Part shown: one piece after another, positions 1 to 6,537 of the stretch | How the letters are laid out: every line of letters begins with the position of its first letter | How positions within the stretch are numbered: position 1 is the stretch's first letter | Assembly (NCBI GenBank): GCA_021816665.1 | Contig: JAKAXI010000065.1 | Coordinates: 1 to 8,803 of the forward strand | Length of the DNA: 8,803 nt | From: Bacillota bacterium | GTDB taxonomy: Bacteria; Bacillota; Bacilli; Alicyclobacillales; Alicyclobacillaceae | Reading direction: 5' to 3' | Notes under the pieces: model-generated | Told to the model about the DNA's origin: nothing | Databases searched by the model: none | The model's input: the letters and a program-made list of their open reading frames with translations, nothing else | Program-made: the position numbers and the translations under genes

Positions 1-1027
1 CTTCGTCCTCGGCTGCTGACTCAACACTTGTCGTCGAACTGCCGACGTTGTAGTAAGCACGCACCTGCTGTTCAATCTCTTCCGCTATTTCGGGGTGCTC
101 TTTGAGGTAAATTTTTGCGTTCTCTCGACCTTGTCCAAGGCGTTCGTCACCAAACGAGTACCATGCTCCGCTCTTTTGAATGATATCGACGTCTGCCGCC
201 ATATCGATGATACTGCCTTCTCGCGAAATGCCTTCGCCAAACATAATGTCAACATCAGCCTGTTTGAACGGCGGCGCTACTTTGTTCTTGACGACCTTGA
301 TGCGTGTCCGATTTCCGACCACATCGTTACCTTGTTTCAGTGCTTCCGCTCTGCGAACATCAAGGCGTACGGTCGCATAGAATTTCAAGGCCCGACCGCC
401 AGTGGTTGTCTCAGGATTTCCGAACATAACTCCTACTTTTTCACGAATCTGATTGATGAAAATAGCGATGGTCTTCGATTTACTGATTGCACCTGCCAGT
501 TTGCGCAGTGCCTGCGACATCAGTCTCGCCTGTAAACCCACGTGGGAATCTCCCATGTCGCCTTCCAGTTCATTCTTTGGCACCAACGCCGCCACCGAGT
601 CTACGACCACGATGTCCACAGCGCCACTGCGAACTAAAGCTTCCGCGATCTCCAGCGCTTGTTCTCCCGTATCCGGCTGTGAGATCAGTAACTCGTCGAT
701 GTTCACGCCGAGTTTCGATGCGTACGCCGGGTCGAGTGCGTGTTCCGCGTCAATAAACGCCGCTTGCCCGCCACGTTTCTGAACTTCTGCAACGCAGTGC
801 AAGGCCACTGTGGTCTTACCGGATGACTCTGGACCGTAAATTTCTACAATCCGCCCGCGCGGCAGCCCACCGACTCCGAGCGCAATGTCGAGCGCAATGG
901 ACCCGGTTGAAACCGTTTCGATGTTCATTGCTGCAGAAGCTTCCCCAAGTCTCATAATTGAACCTTTACCAAACTGTTTCTCAATCTGTTTAAGCGCCAT
1001 TTCGAGAGCCGCTTGTCGGTCGTTCAT
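1..1027 (-). CDS. recA: RecA recombinase (C-terminus cut by window edge)
   Basis: RecA is the ATP-dependent strand-exchange protein of homologous recombination. On single-stranded DNA it also stimulates LexA self-cleavage. The reading frame is open from an ATG at 1027 to the left edge: 342 complete codons with no stop. The protein starts [20 protein letters not shown]. It has the Walker A motif GPESSGKT at residues 65-72, the [14 protein letters not shown]alker B/loop region at about 137-150, the segment around [15 protein letters not shown] at 170-184, and the ATP-cap/L2-proximal [15 protein letters not shown] at 204-218. RecA proteins are usually about 345-355 residues, so only a short acidic tail should be missing. 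A GGAGG lies 10 nt before the ATG. The gene has its own promoter with a LexA-type operator, and a terminator isolates it from the helicase gene upstream. The family call is essentially certain. Confidence 0.98.
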   Translation of the reverse strand, partial: MNDRQAALEMALKQIEKQFGKGSIMRLGEASAAMNIETVSTGSIALDIALGVGGLPRGRIVEIYGPESSGKTTVALHCVAEVQKRGGQAAFIDAEHALDPAYASKLGVNIDELLISQPDTGEQALEIAEALVRSGAVDIVVVDSVAALVPKNELEGDMGDSHVGLQARLMSQALRKLAGAISKSKTIAIFINQIREKVGVMFGNPETTTGGRALKFYATVRLDVRRAEALKQGNDVVGNRTRIKVVKNKVAPPFKQADVDIMFGEGISREGSIIDMAADVDIIQKSGAWYSFGDERLGQGRENAKIYLKEHPEIAEEIEQQVRAYYNVGSSTTSVESAAEDE

Positions 1028-1149
1028 GTTCCACCATCCTCCACCAGAGTACCTGCGAAATCCATTCGGAAATGCGCCTGCTGACGTGGCGCAGAGAGTC
1101 GGCGAGTCAAGCACAGATAAAGACTTCGTTTTGGTCCGCCCGCTTCCTG
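1028..1149 (-). promoter_or_regulatory. recA untranslated leader with ribosome binding site and small hairpin
   Basis: About 120 nt separate the predicted recA transcription start (near 1149) from the ATG. The ribosome binding site is GGAGG at 1038-1042 on the minus strand, 10 nt before the start. Farther up, TGCGCC and GGCGCA (1073-1078 and 1088-1093) can pair as a perfect 6-bp stem with a 9-nt loop. A GAGTC direct repeat lies nearby at about 1096-1108. No known riboswitch class is recognisable. Whether the hairpin does anything is unknown. Confidence 0.4.
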
Positions 1150-1155
1150 CTCCCT

Positions 1156-1183
1156 ATTGTATCAATTCCATACGATTATGCAA
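1156..1183 (-). promoter_or_regulatory. Sigma-A-like promoter of recA
   Basis: Read on the minus strand, a -35 TTGCAT (1178-1183) and a -10 TACAAT (1156-1161) are separated by 16 nt. The consensus is TTGACA-17-TATAAT. Transcription would begin near 1149 and run leftward into recA. The -35 hexamer overlaps the right half of the LexA-type operator, the geometry expected for repression by steric block. This is a pattern call with no start-site data. Confidence 0.65.
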
Positions 1184-1197
1184 ACATTTGTTCGCAT
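1178..1197 (-). promoter_or_regulatory. LexA/DinR (SOS) operator upstream of recA
   Basis: The minus-strand core CGAACAAATGTTTG (1181-1194) matches the Bacillus DinR/LexA consensus CGAACRNRYGTTYC at 13 of 14 positions; only the last base differs. The core sits in a 20-bp palindrome with a single mismatched pair (arms ATGCGAACA and TGTTTGCAT around AA). It overlaps the -35 element of the recA promoter, so LexA bound here should repress recA until DNA damage. SOS control of recA is well established in Bacillus; the operator here is inferred from sequence. Confidence 0.8.
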
Positions 1198-1227
1198 AAA
1201 AACAGCCGCCCACAGGCGGCTGTTTTT
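1198..1227 (-). terminator. Intrinsic terminator after the helicase gene (symmetrical)
   Basis: A perfect 13-bp inverted repeat has arms at 1198-1210 and 1215-1227 and a 4-nt loop (CACA on the plus strand). The stem core is CAGCCGCC/GGCGGCTG, flanked by runs of five A and five T. It could therefore terminate in either direction. The helicase stop codon ends at 1246, 18 nt upstream on the minus strand, so its main role is probably to end the pgsA-cinA-helicase transcript. It directly abuts the recA operator. Confidence 0.9.
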
Positions 1228-1245
1228 ATAAGGTCCAGACTTACT

Positions 1246-2826
1246 TCAACGCATTCGTGAACGTGGTTTCGCCGGTTCGAGGTTGACGCGCGACCCGTTG
1301 ATTCGGCTCTGACGCAGGGCTTCATAGACAAACGGCGCGGACTCTTCCTCCACCTCCACAAACGTGAAGCGGTCGAAGATGTCAATCTTGCCAACAGCCT
1401 GCCCAGGCACACCAGCCTCTTCTGCAATCGTGCGAACCAAATCAGACGGGCTGATCCGAGCGGAGCGGCCGACATTCACAAAAAACCTCACCATGCCTGG
1501 CGTCGCCCCAGTGTCGCCGAAGTCGTAATCAGCTTCCTCGCGTGCTTTCAGGTCATCTGCCGACGCCAGTTTCAACAGAGCCGACGCGACGTCAATCGGG
1601 TCGTGATCGTCGACAATGTTACCCAGTATGGCGTGGTAGTGTCCAAGACCGCCTTCATGAATCGTTTCGAGGATACGGTTGCGCCAGATTTCCGCTTGAC
1701 GCTCCGCTACGTCTGCCAAAGACGGCACTTCGCGTGCCACCATAGCTGCCCGTGTCTCGCGTTCAATCTGTTTCAACAGCTTGAACTCTCGCGGCGTAAC
1801 GAACGTAATCGCCAAACCACGCTTGCCAGCGCGTCCCGTACGTCCGATTCGGTGTACATAGGACTCAGGGTCCTGCGGAATATCGTAGTTGATGACATGG
1901 GTGACGTTCTCCACGTCGATACCGCGCGCCGCGACGTCAGTGGCAATCAGCAGTTCGATGTCGTTTGTGCGAAACTTCTTCATCACGCGGTCGCGCTGCG
2001 CCTGACTCAGGTCCCCGTGCAAACCGTCCGCAAGGTAACCGCGCGACATCAGAGCCTCACACAGTTCATCGACGCCACGTTTGGTGCGGCAGAAAATGAT
2101 GCCAAGCGACACTTCTTCGCTGTCGATGACGCGGCATAAGCTCTCCAGCTTATTGCGATCAAGCACCTTGTAGTACACCTGGTCGATGAGCGGAACTGTC
2201 ATCTCGCCGCGATTGACCGTCACGTGCTCTGGCGACCGCATGTACCGGTTGGCCAAGCGTCGGACTTCATTCGGGAAAGTTGCCGAGAACAGCAGTGTTT
2301 GCCGTTCCGATGGTGTCTCGCGCAAAATCGACTCGATGTCTTCGATGAACCCCATGTCCAGCATCTCGTCCGCCTCATCGAGGACCACTGTGCGGACGTT
2401 TGACAGCTTCAGTGTGCCGCGCCGGATGTGGTCAAGGACACGCCCGGGCGTGCCGATCACGACCTGCACACCCTGCTGCAGGGCACGAATTTGGTGACCG
2501 ATCGACTGCCCTCCGTAAATCGGCAGTGTGCGCACGCGCTTGTATTTCGCGATTTTTCGGATCTCAGCAGCAACTTGAATTGCGAGCTCACGCGTCGGCG
2601 TCAAGACGATACCTTGTACCCGGTTTTCCGGAGTCGCCTGTTCTACGAGCGGGATGCCAAATGCTGCTGTCTTCCCTGTTCCTGTCTGTGCCTGTCCGAT
2701 CACGTCTTTGCCTTGCATCACTAGCGGGATGCAAGCCGCCTGAATCGGGGAAGGCTCTTCAAAGCCCATCTCGTCGATGGACTGTTGGACCTTTCGTCCT
2801 AGTTCAAATTCATTAAAAGCACTCAT
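1246..2826 (-). CDS. DEAD-box ATP-dependent RNA helicase with DbpA-type RNA-binding tail
   Basis: A cytoplasmic RNA-remodelling ATPase, 526 residues from the ATG at 2826. The motifs occur in canonical order: Q-motif region FNEFELG...PSPIQ (4-29), motif I AQTGTGKT (46-53), PTREL (77-81), TPGR (126-129), DEAD (150-153), SAT (181-183), IIFCRTK (243-249), ATDVAARGIDV (295-305) and HRIGRTGR (325-332). After a variable segment (about 370-440), residues 445-518 resemble the DbpA/YxiN RNA-binding domain (RFFVNVGR, IGKIDIF-like VGKIDIFDRFTFVEV), followed by a basic tail. The 526 residues exceed the roughly 480 of B. subtilis YxiN, so a CsdA/DeaD-like assignment is equally possible and I give no symbol. 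A GTG at 2841 is in frame, but AAAGG lies 7 nt before the ATG at 2826, which I prefer. The start is 19 nt after cinA, and a strong terminator follows the stop. Confidence 0.95.
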   Translation of the reverse strand: MSAFNEFELGRKVQQSIDEMGFEEPSPIQAACIPLVMQGKDVIGQAQTGTGKTAAFGIPLVEQATPENRVQGIVLTPTRELAIQVAAEIRKIAKYKRVRTLPIYGGQSIGHQIRALQQGVQVVIGTPGRVLDHIRRGTLKLSNVRTVVLDEADEMLDMGFIEDIESILRETPSERQTLLFSATFPNEVRRLANRYMRSPEHVTVNRGEMTVPLIDQVYYKVLDRNKLESLCRVIDSEEVSLGIIFCRTKRGVDELCEALMSRGYLADGLHGDLSQAQRDRVMKKFRTNDIELLIATDVAARGIDVENVTHVINYDIPQDPESYVHRIGRTGRAGKRGLAITFVTPREFKLLKQIERETRAAMVAREVPSLADVAERQAEIWRNRILETIHEGGLGHYHAILGNIVDDHDPIDVASALLKLASADDLKAREEADYDFGDTGATPGMVRFFVNVGRSARISPSDLVRTIAEEAGVPGQAVGKIDIFDRFTFVEVEEESAPFVYEALRQSRINGSRVNLEPAKPRSRMR

Positions 2827-2845
2827 ACGCTCACCTTTCACTTTG

Positions 2846-4111
2846 TCATAGTGGGCTCTGACGGCTGCTTTCTACCCGTTGCCACAGCCGCCACAGCATA
2901 GATTTTGCTGTCCGCAATCGAATTTGATCTCGCGACCCTCGCATCTGCATACGGAATACCTCAGTTCCATGAGGCCCGGCAAGTGCACCGTACACCAATC
3001 CCACCGGCTTTTCTGGAGTCCCTCCGGTTGGACCCGCTACGCCGGTGACCGACAGACCGTAGGAACTCATAAAGGCCTTGCGCACGCCTTCTGCCATCTC
3101 CGCTGCAGTCTGCTCCGAGACTGCTCCATAAGCCGCAAGCGTCTCCGCAGAAACGGCGAGCTGGCTCATCTTCGCCTCGTTCTGATATGCGACAGTCCCC
3201 CCAAGAAAATACTCGGAGGCGCCTGGTACAGCCGTAATCATAGAGGAAATCAGCCCGCCTGTGCAACTTTCGGCGACAGCCAGGGTCTGTGCGGTCTCTC
3301 GAAGTACGCGACCTGCCACGATTTCGAGCGTGTCGTCGTCAGTCCCGTACAAGTAGGCCGAAAACCTCTCTCGCAACTTCTGTTCAATCGGAGCAATGCG
3401 CGCTGCTGCATGGGTCGCATCGACGTCGTAGGCGCTGATCCGCAACAGCATTTCGCCTTCTCCAGCAAGTGGGGCGACCGTCGGATTTGCCATTGAGGTC
3501 AATTCTGGGATCTGCTCATCCACATCGGATTCACCAATACCGCAGAAGTGCAACACTCGCGACACTAACGTACGTTCTCCAGGAAACACTTCCTTCAGTC
3601 TTGGCAACACCTGTTCTCGCAACATCGGCAACATTTCACGCGGTGGCCCTGGGAGCAGAAAGTAGTGCACCCCGTTCCCGAATACGTACTGTCCCGGCGC
3701 AGTTCCGTTAGGGTTTTGCAGCAGTTCCCCACCGTCGATGCACATCGCTTGCTTCCGATTCTGTTCCGGCATCGGCCGATTCCGCCTAGAGAAATACGAC
3801 TCCAGTTCGCGAAGAGCAGGTTCTGAAAGACGCAACGGTCGGTCGAGGTACGCCGCCAACGCCTCTTTCGTCAAATCGTCGTTAGTAGGTCCGAGGCCGC
3901 CAGTCACAACGACAACATTGACGCGATCCGCTGCCACCTGAAAAGCATGGATGATGCGTTCCAGGTTGTCTCCCACAACGGAATGGTAATACAGCGGCAA
4001 CCCGTGACGCGCGAACTCAAGTGAGATCGTGCGTGCATGCCCGTTCGCGATCTGACCTAGGAGCAGCTCTGTCCCAACGGCTAAGTGTTCAGCACGGCAG
4101 GAGTTTTCCAC
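2846..4111 (-). CDS. cinA: CinA: nicotinamide-nucleotide amidase / ADP-ribose pyrophosphatase family
   Basis: A two-domain protein of 421 residues, close to the family's usual 410-420. The N-terminal MoCF/COG1058-type domain (about 6-170) has AVGTELLLGQI (11-21) and VTGGLGPTNDDLTKEAL (69-85). The C-terminal CinA/PncC domain (about 262-415) has AESCTGG (280-286), whose Ser282 is the expected amidase nucleophile, and TGVAGPTGGTPEKPVG (356-371). PncC-type domains convert NMN to nicotinic acid mononucleotide, and COG1058 domains have been reported to hydrolyse ADP-ribose; activity of this protein is inferred. The start is a GTG at 4111, one base beyond the pgsA stop, with no good Shine-Dalgarno. 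This suggests translation coupled to pgsA. The name reflects competence induction in streptococci, where cinA and recA are co-transcribed; here the helicase gene and a terminator separate them. Confidence 0.96.
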   Translation of the reverse strand: MENSCRAEHLAVGTELLLGQIANGHARTISLEFARHGLPLYYHSVVGDNLERIIHAFQVAADRVNVVVVTGGLGPTNDDLTKEALAAYLDRPLRLSEPALRELESYFSRRNRPMPEQNRKQAMCIDGGELLQNPNGTAPGQYVFGNGVHYFLLPGPPREMLPMLREQVLPRLKEVFPGERTLVSRVLHFCGIGESDVDEQIPELTSMANPTVAPLAGEGEMLLRISAYDVDATHAAARIAPIEQKLRERFSAYLYGTDDDTLEIVAGRVLRETAQTLAVAESCTGGLISSMITAVPGASEYFLGGTVAYQNEAKMSQLAVSAETLAAYGAVSEQTAAEMAEGVRKAFMSSYGLSVTGVAGPTGGTPEKPVGLVYGALAGPHGTEVFRMQMRGSRDQIRLRTAKSMLWRLWQRVESSRQSPL

Positions 4112-4112
4112 G

Positions 4113-4691
4113 TCAGCTGGTCACATCCATGATTTGCTTGTTTTTTACGAAATAATCCACTCCCGACCACACGGTCAATACGACCATCACATACATCATC
4201 AAATCGGCGAACGGAAACCCGACATATGAGACTGGGAAGTTGTTTAACATCAACGCTACCATCGCCACAATCTGTGTGAACGTCTTCCACTTTGCAATCC
4301 GGCTCGCAGCCAACACGATGCCTTCTGCAGCCGCAATCAACCGAAGTCCAGTGACTGCGAACTCGCGGCTGATGATGAGAATGGCAATCCAGGCAGGGAG
4401 TCTCTGCATTTCCACCAGGCTGATCAGAACAGCAGACACAAGCAACTTGTCGGCAAGCGGATCGAGGAACGTGCCAAACCGTGTGATGAGGCGGCGCTTG
4501 CGAGCGATGTAACCGTCGAGACCGTCGCTGGCCGCAGCCACAATAAACACCAAGGCGGCGATCATCTCGCTACCGGTGGTCGTCTGATTGTTAATGGTGA
4601 CAGTCCAAAATTGATAGCGCAACAGAAGGAACAGGATGACAACCGGAACTAAAAAAATTCTGGCTATCGTGATTCGGTTAGCCAGATTCAA
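4113..4691 (-). CDS. pgsA: CDP-diacylglycerol--glycerol-3-phosphate 3-phosphatidyltransferase
   Basis: An integral membrane enzyme that makes phosphatidylglycerol phosphate from CDP-diacylglycerol and sn-glycerol-3-phosphate, the committed step to phosphatidylglycerol. The 192-residue length is normal. The CDP-alcohol phosphatidyltransferase signature is complete: D56, D59-G60, A63-R64, eight residues, G73, three residues, D77, three residues, D81. Hydrophobic stretches at about 11-32, 42-55, 83-95, 98-122, 137-150 and 162-178 fit a polytopic protein. The start is TTG at 4691: an in-frame TGA immediately precedes it and MNLANRITIARI aligns with the usual N-terminus, although the Shine-Dalgarno is weak (GGGG 11 nt upstream). 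A near-consensus promoter lies about 60 nt upstream. The gene is followed one base later by cinA. Among CDP-alcohol transferases, pgsA is favoured by size and by the conserved pgsA-cinA linkage. Confidence 0.95.
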   Translation of the reverse strand: MNLANRITIARIFLVPVVILFLLLRYQFWTVTINNQTTTGSEMIAALVFIVAAASDGLDGYIARKRRLITRFGTFLDPLADKLLVSAVLISLVEMQRLPAWIAILIISREFAVTGLRLIAAAEGIVLAASRIAKWKTFTQIVAMVALMLNNFPVSYVGFPFADLMMYVMVVLTVWSGVDYFVKNKQIMDVTS

Positions 4692-4750
4692 TCAAGGTCA
4701 CGCCCCTGTCTTCTTGTGCTGGAACTCTACCAAGCGCGGCAACTGTCTTC

Positions 4751-4780
4751 AGTATAGATCACCGAATTTCCGGGTGTCAA
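4751..4780 (-). promoter_or_regulatory. Near-consensus sigma-A promoter for pgsA-cinA-helicase
   Basis: On the minus strand a perfect -35 TTGACA (4775-4780) is followed 18 nt later by a -10 TATACT (4751-4756). Transcription should start near 4744, leaving a leader of about 50 nt before the pgsA TTG. It lies entirely in the 102-nt gap between yajQ and pgsA. There is no terminator in that gap, so read-through from yajQ may add to expression. Confidence 0.8.
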
Positions 4781-4793
4781 AAAGGGCATCGCT

Positions 4794-5285
4794 TTACCGG
4801 TAATTGACGAACTGCAACGGCACCGGCATATCCGAGCTCTGCAGCAGTTGAATGACCGCCTGCAAATCGTCCCTGCTCTTTCCGGACACTCGCACTTGGT
4901 CGCCCTGAATCGAGGCTTGTACTTTGATTTTAGAGTCCTTCACCAATTTCGTGATGGTTTTGGCGGTATCCTGGTCGATTCCTTGTTGCAGTGTGACCGA
5001 CTGACGGACCGTCCCCCCCGACGCTGGCTCGACTTTTCCAAGCTTTAAGGCCTTCAAAGACACACCGCGCTTCACGCACTTTGACTGCAGGACATCGTAC
5101 ACAGCGGTCAGTTTATATTCATCATCGCTGTACAAGGTGATCGAGTCCTCGCCAAATTCGATTTTGCTCTTGCTGTTTTTGAAATCAAACCGCGTTTCAA
5201 TTTCTTTGTTTGCCTGATTTACTGCGTTATCAACTTCTTGCAGGTCAAGTTTAGACACGATGTCAAATGAAGCATCTTTCGCCAC
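4794..5285 (-). CDS. yajQ: YajQ family nucleotide-binding protein (UPF0234)
   Basis: A small cytoplasmic protein with two ferredoxin-like halves. Family members bind RNA or nucleotides, and a Xanthomonas homologue was reported as a cyclic-di-GMP effector; the ligand here is unknown. Family hallmarks are the N-terminal [20 protein letters not shown], the following [14 protein letters not shown], and the C-terminal [27 protein letters not shown] region. Three in-frame starts exist: GTG 5300, ATG 5291 and GTG 5285. I choose 5285 because GAGGGGG (5292-5298) lies 6 nt upstream, whereas it abuts or overlaps the other two. That choice gives 163 residues, the usual length of the family, and an N-terminus reading MAKD. 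It lies 63 nt after the rodZ-like gene with no clear promoter between, so it is probably co-transcribed with it. Its place between rodZ and pgsA is not found in B. subtilis. Confidence 0.94.
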   Translation of the reverse strand: MAKDASFDIVSKLDLQEVDNAVNQANKEIETRFDFKNSKSKIEFGEDSITLYSDDEYKLTAVYDVLQSKCVKRGVSLKALKLGKVEPASGGTVRQSVTLQQGIDQDTAKTITKLVKDSKIKVQASIQGDQVRVSGKSRDDLQAVIQLLQSSDMPVPLQFVNYR

Positions 5286-5291
5286 ACACAT

Positions 5292-5298
5292 CCCCCTC
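5292..5298 (-). promoter_or_regulatory. Ribosome binding site that fixes the yajQ start
   Basis: GAGGGGG on the minus strand lies 6 nt before the GTG at 5285. It abuts the alternative ATG at 5291 and overlaps the GTG at 5300, which makes those two starts unlikely. Confidence 0.7.
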
Positions 5299-5348
5299 AC
5301 TCATTCAGGATCATGCGTTGCTTCTGGTCTTTTGCCCGATGATTGCGA

Positions 5349-6491
5349 TCAACCCCCTGACTTTTGAAAGACCAAGTGGTAGGGGTTGGTCTGCGGAGGC
5401 AAGGTTACAGACTGACCATTCACGGTGACACTGATCGACGGCGGGTGCCCCACGTAGATGTTTACAGACTGCTTGCCCGTCCATGTCGTCGAAGAACCTG
5501 GCTGGAGCATTTGACTGCTGTCAACCACCGCCCCATCCGCTGTTACACTCACCCAACAAGCACTCCCGGCGACACTCAAGGTGACAGACAGCGGACTCGT
5601 AGTCGTCACAAGATACGTTTGCGTCGGCGGATTGCTTGACTGGAATGGTTGCGCCGTCACTTGCACAGCACTGCCAGTACCTGCCCCGGGGCTCGTCGAA
5701 TTCGTCGTATTTCCAGAAGGCGATGTAGCTGTCTGATTCGTACCCGGATTCACCGCGTTTCCCGTCACAGCGTTGCTTGGGCTTGTGCTGTTGCTTGTGC
5801 TGTTGTTTGCAGCCGCCGGCGTATTCGATGGCGACTGGTTGTTCGCAACATTGGCAGCGGGTGCTCCACCCGGAGACTGATTCGCTGGATGTCTGGAGTT
5901 GTGCAACAGCAACAATCCGCCGCCAAGGACGATCAAGACCCCCACTACTACGGCAGCCTGTCCGCCAAAGCCCCGACTGGCACCACGGCGCACAGCAGTG
6001 GTTTTGCGAGGTGGTCGATTAGCTGTCGCCGAGCGCTCTCGCCAATCCCCTCTTCCGGCCCCATCTGCGGCTTCATTGCCAGACCGCCCTTGGTCCGGTT
6101 CGACAGCAGGTGTTGGCACCCGAACTGCGGGCTGCGTGTCCGATTCGCCGGAGTCACCGACCGTCGTAGTCGGTTCCGATTTGTTGGGCGCTTCCCCTGG
6201 TGTCGGATCGAACGCTGCGTTACCGGATTGGGACACCTGCATCGGGTTCTCTTGTGGCAGATCGACATAAGCGCGCAGCAGATCGAATCCGTCAAGGTTG
6301 ACTGACTCCGCATACCGACGCACAAATCCACGGGCGTACACATCTCCAGGCAGAACATCCCAATCGCCGGCTTCCAGCGCTTCGAGATATCGGGTCCGGA
6401 TCTTCGTTTGTTCCTGCAGTTCCTCCAAACTCACACCGAGGTCTTCACGCCGTCGGCGCAGAATGTCGCCAAGCGACTGCAGAGGTGTCAA
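5349..6491 (-). CDS. rodZ: RodZ-type membrane protein: HTH domain, TM segment, DUF4115
   Basis: A bitopic membrane protein linking the MreB cytoskeleton to the envelope in rod-shaped bacteria. In the 380-residue form, residues 5-74 are an HTH_25/XRE-like domain (LGDILRRRREDLGVSLEELQ, then TKIRTRYLEALEAGDW and LPGDVYARGFVRRYAE). Residues 75-178 are a charged, disordered cytoplasmic linker. Residues 179-196 are one membrane segment (AAVVVGVLIVLGGGLLLL), preceded by basic residues, so the C-terminus is outside. Residues 201-275 are rich in Asn, Ser, Thr, Pro and Gly. Residues 283-376 are a DUF4115-like beta domain with the expected CWVSV...DG core. The start is uncertain: TTG 6491 has AAAGG 11 nt upstream and a family-like N-terminus, while TTG 6515 would add eight residues but has GGAGA almost touching it. 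The B. subtilis counterpart is ymfM, also next to ymfK and pgsA. Confidence 0.9.
   Translation of the reverse strand: MTPLQSLGDILRRRREDLGVSLEELQEQTKIRTRYLEALEAGDWDVLPGDVYARGFVRRYAESVNLDGFDLLRAYVDLPQENPMQVSQSGNAAFDPTPGEAPNKSEPTTTVGDSGESDTQPAVRVPTPAVEPDQGRSGNEAADGAGRGDWRERSATANRPPRKTTAVRRGASRGFGGQAAVVVGVLIVLGGGLLLLHNSRHPANQSPGGAPAANVANNQSPSNTPAAANNSTSNSTSPSNAVTGNAVNPGTNQTATSPSGNTTNSTSPGAGTGSAVQVTAQPFQSSNPPTQTYLVTTTSPLSVTLSVAGSACWVSVTADGAVVDSSQMLQPGSSTTWTGKQSVNIYVGHPPSISVTVNGQSVTLPPQTNPYHLVFQKSGG
5781..5804. repeat. Two perfect 12-bp tandem repeats in the rodZ linker
   Basis: The unit GCTTGTGCTGTT occurs twice in perfect tandem, with degenerate copies on both sides. On the coding strand it encodes Asn-Ser-Thr-Ser within the extracytoplasmic linker of the RodZ-like protein (NNSTSNSTSPSN). 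A 12-bp period keeps the frame, so copy-number change would alter only the linker length. Confidence 0.85.
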
Positions 6492-6537
6492 AGCCAGCAC
6501 AACCTTTCGAGCCAATCTCCAGCAAGCGCATGCTCAC

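Noticed and set aside
1603..2139. Plus-strand open frame of 178 codons opposite the helicase.
   Set aside because: It is antisense to conserved DEAD-box motifs, has no recognisable domain, and is typical of shadow frames in GC-rich genes.
2879..3496. Plus-strand open frame of 205 codons opposite cinA.
   Set aside because: It runs opposite the conserved amidase domain, is rich in Cys, His and Arg with no family resemblance, and is explained by the codon use of cinA.
5649..6305. Plus-strand open frame of 218 codons opposite the RodZ-like gene.
   Set aside because: It is highly Arg/Cys/Ser-rich and lies opposite low-complexity sequence, with no sign of a real protein.
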